Of a stretch of 64,000 nucleotides of DNA, positions 58,154-64,000 are shown one piece after another (the stretch's first letter is position 1; every line of letters starts with the position of its first letter). The position numbers and the translations under genes are program-made. This DNA comes from a virus. The stretch lies in IMG/VR virus record IMGVR_UViG_3300046368_000651, positions 1 through 64,000 of that record. One strand, written 5' to 3'. The notes under the pieces are model-generated. The model saw nothing but the letters and a program-made list of their open reading frames with translations, was not told the origin of the DNA and searched no databases.

Positions 58154-58633
58154 TTATTTTGCCATTTTAGCAACTGCGGCATCATAGTCTTCACGACTTA
58201 CTACACCTTCGGTTAGTAGACGTTCACGGTTTGCCATATGTGCAGCCTGTGTGTCGTCTTTTGATCCGCCAAAGTAAGGAACACAATGTCCTTCTATTTC
58301 CATAATCTCTGTAACTTTTTTCATTTCGCCGTTGTATTCTACTTTGAAATCTCCTAAGATACGTCCAAACTTGCCTTTCATATCTTCGCCTTTGCGGTCT
58401 TCCGTAGTGATAAGTTTACCGCCGTGCTTCATAAGTTCTTTCAAACGTGCTTTAGCCGCTTCGCCGAACAAGTCTTCTACTTTGTCTCTTGTGCGTGACT
58501 CAGGCGTATCAATGCCCATAATTCTTACACGCTCGTCTGTTAGTGTTACACCAAAACCTAGATCAATGTCTACGTCTACTGTGTCGCCGTCTACTACTTT
58601 AATGACTTTTACGTCATACTCATTATGTTGCAT
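58154..58633 (-). CDS. Staphylococcal-nuclease-like protein (SNase)
   Basis: 159 residues. KVVDGDTVDVDIDLGFGV and RVRIMGIDTPESRT give the Ca2+ and catalytic residues (R37, D42, E45), with KGKFGRILGDF for the second Arg. The OB fold is complete and the C-terminal helical part is longer than usual. No signal peptide, so it may degrade host DNA or RNA in the cytosol. It precedes the terminator at 58089-58136. Confidence 0.88.
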   Translation of the reverse strand: MQHNEYDVKVIKVVDGDTVDVDIDLGFGVTLTDERVRIMGIDTPESRTRDKVEDLFGEAAKARLKELMKHGGKLITTEDRKGEDMKGKFGRILGDFKVEYNGEMKKVTEIMEIEGHCVPYFGGSKDDTQAAHMANRERLLTEGVVSREDYDAAVAKMAK

Positions 58634-58645
58634 TGTGTTTCCCTC

Positions 58646-58912
58646 TTAACTTAGTTTCTTTTTAATCCACATGTAGATTGCATACACTACTAATAAGTAT
58701 GCTGTGGCTACTGTAACGTCTACAATATGTTCTCGCATGTGATAGATAAATTCTATACCTGCTTGTACATCGCCCTGACTTCCTGAGTTTTCAGTAATGT
58801 TTATTGTCTTACCTTCAAATCCATCAAATGCCCCATCTTCAATAATAATATCACATTCGATACAGTCTTCTTCGCTAGTAGGAAATTCTACTGTTTGATT
58901 TATGTCTGCCAT
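58646..58912 (-). CDS. Small acidic membrane protein
   Basis: 88 residues: acidic N-terminal part (SEEDCIECDIIIEDGAFDG), a linker, then one C-terminal membrane helix (VTVATAYLLVVYAIYMWI) and a Lys tail. Tail-anchor layout, function unknown. A CTAAATA motif lies 27 bases before its start. Confidence 0.55.
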   Translation of the reverse strand: MADINQTVEFPTSEEDCIECDIIIEDGAFDGFEGKTINITENSGSQGDVQAGIEFIYHMREHIVDVTVATAYLLVVYAIYMWIKKKLS

Positions 58913-58938
58913 TGCCCTGCCCTGTTATGTACTATGTT

Positions 58939-58945
58939 TATTTAG
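58939..58945 (-). promoter_or_regulatory. Late-promoter-like motif CTAAATA
   Basis: TGACTAAATAAACATAG on the minus strand, directly after a terminator and 27 bases before the 58912 start. A terminator followed by a late motif suggests a new late transcription unit. Confidence 0.45.
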
Positions 58946-58949
58946 TCAT

Positions 58950-58976
58950 AAAAAAAGGCCGCATAAAGCGACCTTT
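58950..58976 (-). terminator. Intrinsic terminator after the porin gene
   Basis: Nine-bp stem with one G-U pair (58968-58976 with 58954-58962), loop of five, then a T-run (58950-58956). Ends the porin mRNA. Confidence 0.85.
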
Positions 58977-58995
58977 TAGTTGTTATGTGTTTAAC

Positions 58996-59802
58996 TTAGA
59001 AGTTGAACGATAAACCTGCTGATGGTGTAAAGTCTTCTGCATCTGTGTCATAGTCAACACCAGCAGTAAATTCTGCACCTGCATAGTCCATTGTGTACTC
59101 ACCACCAATGTGCTGTAGTGTGTTTGCATCTGTACCGTTTACGTATGCTGTTAGTGAGTTTACTGCAAATGTGCCTTCATATGCAAATACTTCTGCATCT
59201 GTGTCATATGTTAATGCACTACCTGCTGTTGCTACACCTAAGTCTACGCCAGATACTGCACCACCGAACACTGTGTTTTCACTGTCCATGTTGTAGTCCA
59301 TTGCACCTGTAATAGCAAAACGATCCATATCAATTGTGTATGAACCTTGAATGTTGCTTACATCAGTTACATCTGTTGTCCAGTCTGTTAAGCCTAGTGC
59401 TACACTTGCACCAGCTACTGATACTGCTAATGATTCTGTCATTGCTGGTGTTGCCAATGTTCCGTCAGCTGCTGCATTTGCATCTGTTTCTGGCATTAAG
59501 TTGTTGTCGTCACCAAACGCTAAGCCTACGCCTGCTACTGTAGTTCCTACAGTCCATGTGTCTAGTGTTAGAGCACTACCGTCTGTTGCACTAAAGTCTA
59601 GATCTACTGTTGCCAATGAACCTGCATCGATGTCTAGTTCGATACCCATTGTGCCACCGTAGTTGTCACCAGCTGTTTCAGCAAAGTCTAAGTTTACTGC
59701 ACCTGAGATAACTGGGCCTGTTGGAGCCGCTGTTGTTGTGTCTTCCGCTGAAGCCGCACTTGCAAATGCCGCTACTGCTAAAATGGTAAATACGTTACGC
59801 AT
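58996..59802 (-). CDS. Outer-membrane porin-like beta-barrel protein
   Basis: 268 residues. Signal peptide MRNVFTILAVAAFASAASA. The rest alternates Gly, Asp and hydrophobic residues in strands (VISGAVNLDFAETAG, GIELDIDAGSLATVDLDF, FTAGVDYDTDAEDF) and ends SAGLSFNF, the C-terminal Phe signature for BamA insertion. Very acidic, few Lys. Single-gene transcript with its own late-type promoter, leader hairpin and terminator. It may alter nutrient uptake or block superinfection; this is inference. Confidence 0.8.
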   Translation of the reverse strand: MRNVFTILAVAAFASAASAEDTTTAAPTGPVISGAVNLDFAETAGDNYGGTMGIELDIDAGSLATVDLDFSATDGSALTLDTWTVGTTVAGVGLAFGDDNNLMPETDANAAADGTLATPAMTESLAVSVAGASVALGLTDWTTDVTDVSNIQGSYTIDMDRFAITGAMDYNMDSENTVFGGAVSGVDLGVATAGSALTYDTDAEVFAYEGTFAVNSLTAYVNGTDANTLQHIGGEYTMDYAGAEFTAGVDYDTDAEDFTPSAGLSFNF

Positions 59803-59840
59803 AATAATTTCCTTCTTGTTTTGTTATGTGTTCATAAAGT

Positions 59841-59867
59841 AAAGGGCAAGTTCGACGCTTGCCCTTT
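59841..59867 (-). other. Perfect 10-bp hairpin in the porin mRNA leader
   Basis: AAAGGGCAAG (59841-59850) pairs with CTTGCCCTTT (59858-59867), seven-base loop. Lies between the TATAAATA promoter and the porin ATG, with no T-run, so it is probably a 5' stabiliser or regulator rather than a terminator. Confidence 0.65.
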
Positions 59868-59875
59868 CACTGTTT

Positions 59876-59883
59876 TATTTATA
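59876..59883 (-). promoter_or_regulatory. Late promoter TATAAATA (porin)
   Basis: Exact T4-type late core TATAAATA on the minus strand 74 bases before the porin start. A weaker -35-like TTGCAC also lies upstream. Confidence 0.55.
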
Positions 59884-59950
59884 ACATACTTTAGTAAAAG
59901 TGCAACCGTTTAGGTGAATCTTTACTGAAAGTGTGTTCTCTTTGCAACAG

Positions 59951-60172
59951 TTATCCGCCGCCTTGAAATGTACCGTCATTGGCTCTATACCAATTCTTTT
60001 GGTTGTGTATTCTACCCAACAGTTCTTGTATCTCTGTCATTTCATCATGCAGTTGTGTTGATACATCACCTTGTGCAATAGCCATACCTCTACGACCTGC
60101 TTTTGCTCTTAGTGCTGATTCAATAACTTCAATGTCACGAATCGATAATTCAAACTGTTTGTTAGGTTTCAT
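59951..60172 (-). CDS. Small phage protein, unknown
   Basis: 73 residues, helical (IRDIEVIESALRAKAG then LHDEMTEIQELLGRIHNQK) with a Gly-rich tail. Resembles small conserved proteins of marine T4-like phages (from memory). Preceded by a promoter with the extended -10. Confidence 0.55.
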   Translation of the reverse strand: MKPNKQFELSIRDIEVIESALRAKAGRRGMAIAQGDVSTQLHDEMTEIQELLGRIHNQKNWYRANDGTFQGGG

Positions 60173-60173
60173 A

Positions 60174-60356
60174 TCACCAAACTCCTAATGTTCTTCCGTT
60201 GCCTGCTATAATAGCACAACATGTTAGTATATGCAAGACAATCCAAAACGTTCTAAACGCTAGTGCTCGTCTTACATCTTTTTGTCGAATGGGCAAGAAC
60301 TCTGGTTTGTCATCGTCACTAAGTCCGATTGGCATTCCAACTGTCCTTGCCCACAT
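60174..60356 (-). CDS. Small membrane protein in the electron-transfer run
   Basis: 60 residues from ATG 60356; the upstream part of the frame lies inside the DoxX-like gene. MWARTVGMPIGLSDDDKPEF is soluble and FRTFWIVLHILTCCAIIAG is a membrane helix with a Cys pair. Role unknown. Confidence 0.55.
   Translation of the reverse strand: MWARTVGMPIGLSDDDKPEFLPIRQKDVRRALAFRTFWIVLHILTCCAIIAGNGRTLGVW
60208..60236 (-). promoter_or_regulatory. Early-type promoter inside a coding region
   Basis: TTGCAT (60231-60236), 17-base spacer ending TGC, TATTAT (60208-60213). Lies in the end of the 60356 gene and faces the 60172 start. Confidence 0.5.
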
Positions 60357-60379
60357 TTTTAAAAAGCGTCTTTGTCCGC

Positions 60380-60787
60380 TCAAGTTCTGTTTCCTCGCAG
60401 AGCAAAGTACATGCCACCTACCCAAAGTAGTACATGCAGATTGTCATACCATAAGACGTCCCAGAAACTTTCGGGTTCGCCTGTCCATATAACACCTGTC
60501 ATAATACTGGCAATAGTAATACCACTGAAACGTGTAATAACATCGCCAAACTCTTTTGTGCGTTTGATATAGTCTGCCATGCCGCCGACCAACAATCCTG
60601 CGGCAGCACCAAGCTCTCCAAGTACAACAAACGTCCAAACTAATAGTGTAAGTTCTACTGGTGAGTCTTCAATGTTGATTGGCCACTTGTTCATTCCTTG
60701 CTGAAAGAATACAACAATAAGCGGAATACGAAGCAGCCAATGAGTCATACAAAACTCTGGTATTCTGTGTACTAAAGTTTTAATCAT
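60380..60787 (-). CDS. DoxX-like membrane protein
   Basis: 135 residues with four hydrophobic helices (HWLLRIPLIVVFFQQGMNKW, TFVVLGELGAAAGLLVGG, ITIASIMTGVIW, LHVLLWVGGMYFAL). FFQQGMNKW and the GELGAAAGLLVG segment fit the DoxX/DoxD type, which is linked to quinone or terminal-oxidase systems. Start overlaps the pseudoazurin stop (TAATG). Confidence 0.6.
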   Translation of the reverse strand: MIKTLVHRIPEFCMTHWLLRIPLIVVFFQQGMNKWPINIEDSPVELTLLVWTFVVLGELGAAAGLLVGGMADYIKRTKEFGDVITRFSGITIASIMTGVIWTGEPESFWDVLWYDNLHVLLWVGGMYFALRGNRT

Positions 60788-61206
60788 TACAGATCAGCCA
60801 GCAACTCCTTGAATTTCTTTTTTGACTTGCCTTTTACTTTTGTTTTGGAAATATCATTATCTCCGTCACCTACAACTACAATAGCAATCATACCCATTGT
60901 TTTGTGTGGAGTACACTGATACAAATACACACCTGGTGTGTCAAATGTAATCGCAACTTCTTTTGATAGTTTTGATTTACGTGGTGCGTCCCATCCGTCC
61001 GGACCTGCAATAAATTCTACATTGTGTCCTTTTGATGTTGGTACCCATGTGATTGTATCGCCTACTTCAATACGTGCGATATCTTCACTATATACCATCT
61101 TAGCGCCATCTTCACGCTTGTTTAGCATATCGATCGTCATATCCTCTGCGAGTGCCGGAGTGGCAAGGGCGAGGATAATACTTACTGAACTTAATAATTT
61201 TCTCAT
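60787..61206 (-). CDS. Pseudoazurin-like blue copper protein
   Basis: 139 residues. Signal peptide MRKLLSSVSIILALATPALA. EVGDTITWVPTSKGHNVEF gives His61; YQCTPHKTMGM gives Cys98, His101 and Met106, with the C-x2-H-x4-M spacing of pseudoazurin. The C-terminus is very Lys-rich (KTKVKGKSKKKFKELL). It would carry electrons in the periplasm. It lies inside a five- or six-gene membrane operon with an oxidase-subunit-like gene. Confidence 0.9.
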   Translation of the reverse strand: MRKLLSSVSIILALATPALAEDMTIDMLNKREDGAKMVYSEDIARIEVGDTITWVPTSKGHNVEFIAGPDGWDAPRKSKLSKEVAITFDTPGVYLYQCTPHKTMGMIAIVVVGDGDNDISKTKVKGKSKKKFKELLADL

Positions 61207-61415
61207 TTCTTATCCTTTACATTGAGATTGGACGGATTGTATTGTTCGCCATTATAGCCAGGGTAGGTGTCGTCCTCTACCCCAAAGTTACATGATGCCA
61301 CAATAAACAAAAATGCTATTGATGCATATGTAGTTCGCTTGCTCCATGTTATGAAGCCTTCGAATGTCTTTTCTGCTTCTATTTGAGCGGCTGCTCTTAC
61401 TTCATTGTCTGTCAT
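61203..61415 (-). CDS. aa3-type cytochrome oxidase subunit IV-like protein
   Basis: 70 residues from ATG 61415, fixed by an ATGA overlap with the gene upstream. EKTFEGFITWSKRTTYASIA then FLFIVASCNFG matches the small alphaproteobacterial subunit IV pattern (acidic start, T/Y-x-GF, W-x-K/R, one membrane helix), with an extra acidic tail. The resemblance is to a short motif, so it is moderate. Shares ATGA with pseudoazurin. Confidence 0.5.
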   Translation of the reverse strand: MTDNEVRAAAQIEAEKTFEGFITWSKRTTYASIAFLFIVASCNFGVEDDTYPGYNGEQYNPSNLNVKDKK

Positions 61416-61570
61416 TCTAAACCTATACACGGAATAAGAATAGATTGCTTACAATTTTCTGGGTAAGCAATAGCTGAGCCAAGTATAGGTAGACCAACCA
61501 TACCAATAATGATAATCAAGAATGCCCAACCTAGGCCTTTTGTAGTGCAATATTGTGTTTGCTCACTCAT
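61412..61570 (-). CDS. 52-residue membrane protein
   Basis: MSEQTQYCTTKGLGWAFLII then a membrane helix (GMVGLPILGSAIAY) and two further Cys (ENCKQSILIPCIG). Overlaps its neighbours as ATGA and by eight bases. Probably part of the same membrane complex. Confidence 0.6.
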   Translation of the reverse strand: MSEQTQYCTTKGLGWAFLIIIIGMVGLPILGSAIAYPENCKQSILIPCIGLE

Positions 61571-61922
61571 GCTCGCCACCATTTGCTCGGCCGTTGTACT
61601 TACGTCCTGATTTCAAAATGTTGTTAAGTGACTCTGGATTATTTTCTGCTTGACGGAATGTTACAACTGTAATTGTAATACCACTAATCAAAAGCAAGTG
61701 AAAGGCTGCGCTTAGGCCAAAAGCCACGTAACTTCCTACCATTAGGGCAAAGATGCCACTCCAGATAAAAAACAGACACTGGAAGATCATGTGTCCTACC
61801 ATAGGGTCTAAATTACGTAGTGGTGACTTTTCTACTGTCATTACACTGTCCCACATTTCACGTGGAATGTTTGCAATTTCAGTTAGTGTGGTTGCCCAAC
61901 CAATGGGTTTTGGATTCTTCAT
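61563..61922 (-). CDS. Two-helix membrane protein, first gene of the operon
   Basis: 119 residues. A conserved-looking cytosolic start (GWATTLTEIANIPREMWDSV and VEKSPLRNLDPMVGHM) precedes two membrane helices (QCLFFIWSGIFALMVGSYVA, AAFHLLLISGITITVV) and a soluble tail. Directly follows the early promoter. Family not recognised; its place suggests an assembly or anchoring role for the electron-transfer proteins. Confidence 0.6.
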   Translation of the reverse strand: MKNPKPIGWATTLTEIANIPREMWDSVMTVEKSPLRNLDPMVGHMIFQCLFFIWSGIFALMVGSYVAFGLSAAFHLLLISGITITVVTFRQAENNPESLNNILKSGRKYNGRANGGEHE

Positions 61923-61955
61923 AGTTTTCTCCTGTGTGTCTTTTGGTGTGTACTA

Positions 61956-61984
61956 TATATAGCATAAAAAAATACAGAAGTCAA
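61956..61984 (-). promoter_or_regulatory. Early sigma70-like promoter (electron-transfer operon)
   Basis: TTGACT (61979-61984), 17-base spacer ending TGC, TATATA (61956-61961), 33 bases before ATG 61922. Confidence 0.78.
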
Positions 61985-61998
61985 CCGTGCAAGGTGTG

Positions 61999-62604
61999 TT
62001 AAATTGTAGCAGGCATAGTAAATAATGCATGTACACCATCATCGGTTGGCCTACGTGCAAATACGCACCACTTGATTACATCTTGATTAGGATAATGTTC
62101 GTCACAATACTCTCGAAAACTTGTTCCTGTTGTGTACACATCATCTGCAATTAATACAGGATCTGTTGGATCTCCGCTTGCATATTTGTTTAGTGCTTCG
62201 CCTAGTGCCATACCGCCTCTTGGGATACCTTCGGCTTTGTAGAAAGGACGTTTTTGGTAATCCATTATCATACGTGCAAGTCCTTCCCACCACTCTGGGC
62301 GTATAGCATCGCACTCAATCTTCCATGCTAGTTTTAGTCCTGCATGACTTGTAAAGTCGCCAACTTCAAATAAATCTGCGCCTGTTCTAAATACCATTAG
62401 TTCTCTTTCCAATTCTTCAATATAATCTGCTGCTTGCCAAGCAAAATGTTCTGTGCATCTTGTCTTCCATTCTTCGCCTGCTTGATTTTTTAATCTTACA
62501 ACCCATTCACTTTTTTGTTGTCTTGGTATAATATCTGTATATACCTTATCAACTACATCGTGTTCGTTTTCTTCTAATTCGAATCCGTGTGTATTATGCG
62601 TCAT
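61999..62604 (-). CDS. Phosphoribosyltransferase-like protein
   Basis: 201 residues from ATG 62604. DPVLIADDVYTTGTSFREYC is the PRPP-binding motif, and KAEGIPRGGMALGEALNKYA is the pyrophosphate loop. The N-terminal 90 residues are an extra helical domain. Probably purine or pyrimidine salvage; base specificity unknown. Overlaps the aldolase gene by 11 bases. Confidence 0.75.
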   Translation of the reverse strand: MTHNTHGFELEENEHDVVDKVYTDIIPRQQKSEWVVRLKNQAGEEWKTRCTEHFAWQAADYIEELERELMVFRTGADLFEVGDFTSHAGLKLAWKIECDAIRPEWWEGLARMIMDYQKRPFYKAEGIPRGGMALGEALNKYASGDPTDPVLIADDVYTTGTSFREYCDEHYPNQDVIKWCVFARRPTDDGVHALFTMPATI

Positions 62605-63409
62605 TATTAGCACCTGTTATCATTTTAATATTCTGTGACAACTTTGCGTTGAACTCTGCATCTGTTTGCGAATGTGCTAGTCCTTCACTTAATGCTCTGC
62701 TAAAACTTGCTGTGATGTCATTATTCATTGATAGCCTACGGCATGCTTCTTGTGTAGCATATCCGCCACTAAGGAATACAACCTTTTCTACGTTGTGTTT
62801 AACTGTCAAGTTATGATACAAGTTAGGTGTTTCAGGAGGTGTTAGTTTAAGAATAACGGAAAAGTCTTTGCCTTGTAAATATATTTCTAACAATCGATAC
62901 AGCTCATCTTCAATTGCGGCTTTGTCAGGATGATCAATCGGCACTTCGGGTTCGACAATTGGTACAAGACCGTACTCACTAATTGTGTGTGCTAGTTCAA
63001 ACTGCTGTTTAAGAACTGCACCTATCATGCTTTCACTTTTAATAATGCTACGCATCTTAGTGCCGTAGATTCGAGGACCAATGCCGTTTGTAGCCCATTC
63101 GCACATAGCACGTACATCAAATTCTTTGAGCATACCGTTGTCTTCGCATCCGCTATCAACTTTTAGAAACGTGTCAATACCTTTTTCATCAAGCACATTA
63201 ACCATGCCGCGGGTGACTGTGTCTTGGTAGAGGATTGCTCCCCAGATGTTTGAGTCGTTGAAGTCAGGACTGTTGACCATTCTAAGACGCATAGCATGAA
63301 CTTTCTCCATCTTGTTTTCTTCTGTGTATTCTTGTCCGTAGCGTTCTAGTACGCCACCTGTTGAACCACCACTGTGATCCATTGCTGCAATAAATCTATG
63401 ATCACTCAT
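62594..63409 (-). CDS. Class I fructose-bisphosphate aldolase
   Basis: 271 residues from ATG 63409; the longer frame lies in the HAD gene. HRFIAAMDHSGGSTGGVLER, FGTKMRS-like IYGTKMRSIIK, VPIVEPEVPIDHPDKA and the Schiff-base Lys segment SVILKLTPPETPNLY match bacterial class I FBA closely; ITASFSRALSEGL is the phosphate site. Cleaves or forms fructose-1,6-bisphosphate; in phages it may steer carbon to the pentose-phosphate pathway. Confidence 0.9.
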   Translation of the reverse strand: MSDHRFIAAMDHSGGSTGGVLERYGQEYTEENKMEKVHAMRLRMVNSPDFNDSNIWGAILYQDTVTRGMVNVLDEKGIDTFLKVDSGCEDNGMLKEFDVRAMCEWATNGIGPRIYGTKMRSIIKSESMIGAVLKQQFELAHTISEYGLVPIVEPEVPIDHPDKAAIEDELYRLLEIYLQGKDFSVILKLTPPETPNLYHNLTVKHNVEKVVFLSGGYATQEACRRLSMNNDITASFSRALSEGLAHSQTDAEFNAKLSQNIKMITGANNDA

Positions 63410-63740
63410 ATGTTTCGCCTGTTTCACGGAAGAAGTTTTCACTCCAAAATGCTTTGTCGTCAATCCATACATCGTAGTTTTCTTTTTTGCCTACGCTGAG
63501 TTCATGATACTTTGCACCCCAACCCTCTAATTGGTTCTTGGTTAGGTCGTAATAGTCAACGCCACTAACACACCCGCGAGCAGTCATATACTTAATTGTA
63601 TGTCCTGCATCGTACAATGCATTTACTCGTGCAATGCGTTCTGGCATTGGAATATGATTTGCATAATCCTTCTTGCCGCCGCTGTCTGGAATAATTACTT
63701 CCTTGCAGATCGTACCGTCGATATCAATTACATATTTCAT
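63402..63740 (-). CDS. HAD-family phosphatase
   Basis: 112 residues. MKYVIDIDGTICKE has the catalytic DxDGT. TIKYMTARGCVSG gives motif II and DVWIDDKAFW motif IV. Short, capless HAD type, like polynucleotide-kinase-3'-phosphatase or sugar-phosphate phosphatases. Overlaps the aldolase by eight bases. Substrate unknown. Confidence 0.8.
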   Translation of the reverse strand: MKYVIDIDGTICKEVIIPDSGGKKDYANHIPMPERIARVNALYDAGHTIKYMTARGCVSGVDYYDLTKNQLEGWGAKYHELSVGKKENYDVWIDDKAFWSENFFRETGETYE

Positions 63741-63764
63741 TAAACGTCCTTTATATTAGAGTGG

Positions 63765-64000
63765 CACTTCTGTTGCTAGGCAGTACCCGCCCCCACATAC
63801 CCTTAGGCTGCTAATGCCATTTCTGGCGCATAATTGTTATTTGCAATTATAAAGTTTGACCAATAACGCAGTCATCCGGTTAACTCCACTTCACTTTCAC
63901 ACCTGTCGATCCTAGTTCTGCCCCATCATAAACATACGACTTGCGGCTTTCGGCCCTTGTCCTATGCACAGGAAAGTAGGTGCATCTACTCTCATATGTT
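63765..64000 (-). ncRNA. ssrA: tmRNA (ssrA), coding piece; gene continues past the window
   Basis: The minus strand has the tmRNA 5' tRNA-like start GGGGCAGAACTAGGATCGAC (from 63924), then a resume codon and tag frame at 63803-63844 encoding ANNNYAPEMALAA and a stop. Downstream is CTAGCAACAGAA (63768-63779), typical of the coding piece of alphaproteobacterial two-piece tmRNA. No T-arm or CCA follows, as expected for a permuted gene in which the acceptor piece comes first; that part must lie beyond 64000. Bases 63925-64000 would be the removed spacer. Confidence 0.85.

Noticed and set aside
63925-64000. Possible RNase P RNA or one-piece tmRNA
   Set aside because: No RNase P core motifs, and no T-arm or CCA after the tag; the pattern fits the spacer of a permuted tmRNA.
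1-64000. Bacterial chromosome or genomic island because of curli, ClpP, porin and oxidase-like genes
   Set aside because: Tail-fibre block, tRNA array, late promoter motifs, dense small overlapping genes and single-domain enzymes fit a phage; no host housekeeping operon is seen.
1-64000. CRISPR array or insertion sequences
   Set aside because: No regular repeat-spacer pattern and no transposase gene were found; the only cassette-like element is the HNH gene.

Overview
The window looks like part of the genome of a large, AT-rich marine tailed phage of the T4-like (myovirus) kind. It is not a bacterial chromosome. Almost every gene is on the minus strand, tightly packed with ATGA or TAATG overlaps. 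It carries a block of giant tail-fibre genes, eight tRNAs, a tmRNA, many tiny genes, and two promoter classes: a strong sigma70-like early promoter and a T4-type late motif (A/C)TAAATA. Several genes are familiar from marine T4-like phages: uvsE, hsp20, clpP, heme oxygenase, a bilin reductase, class I aldolase, SleB-type hydrolase and an IscA-like carrier. No terminase, portal, capsid, DNA polymerase or integrase lies in the window, so the phage assignment rests on these features. The tmRNA coding piece has alphaproteobacterial character (tag ANNNYAPEMALAA followed by a CUAGCAACAGAA element). With pseudoazurin and a cytochrome-oxidase-IV-like protein it suggests an alphaproteobacterial host; this is inference.

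Layout from left to right. 0-2.2 kb: end of a B12-type radical SAM gene and a truncated DnaE-like gene. 2.2-16.1 kb: structural and tail-fibre genes, three of which share an N-terminal module. 16.1-20.1 kb: IscA-like carrier, zinc-ribbon protein, three sulfotransferase-like genes, UvsE. 20.2-27.5 kb: glycosyltransferase, QueD-like protein, ClpP, radical SAM, SGNH hydrolase and conserved phage hypotheticals. 27.5-29.4 kb: tRNA array interrupted by a probable RNA locus and an HNH endonuclease. 29.4-36.4 kb: early genes, including an AbrB-like protein and initiation factor IF-1, each cluster behind its own promoter. 36.4-38.2 kb: a plus-strand run of small membrane and Cys-rich proteins. 38.2-48.2 kb: a surface-fibre and signalling module. 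48.3-58.9 kb: predicted nuclease, bilin pathway (heme oxygenase and PcyX-like reductase), ClpS, Hsp20, GMP reductase, bS21, coiled-coil membrane protein, lysis hydrolase, SNase. 59-64 kb: porin, a small electron-transfer operon with pseudoazurin, phosphoribosyltransferase, aldolase, HAD phosphatase, tmRNA.

The most striking system is the 38.2-48.2 kb module. One early promoter drives two tiny membrane proteins, CsgF and CsgG. A separate run, mostly overlapping or separated by gaps of up to about 55 bases, encodes two curlin-repeat proteins, a FecR-domain protein between them, two outer-membrane barrel proteins, a CHASE2 class III nucleotide cyclase and an alpha/beta hydrolase. A Fis-type HTH gene sits on the opposite strand between the two transcription units. 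I read this as a phage-encoded curli-like secretion and cell-surface programme coupled to cyclic-nucleotide signalling. The parts are recognised by family; the coupling is inference.

Other themes: interference with host translation and proteolysis (IF-1, bS21, tmRNA, tRNAs, ClpP, ClpS), pigment synthesis (HO plus PcyX-like), electron transfer (pseudoazurin operon) and glycan or surface modification (sulfotransferase-like, glycosyltransferase-like and SGNH genes).
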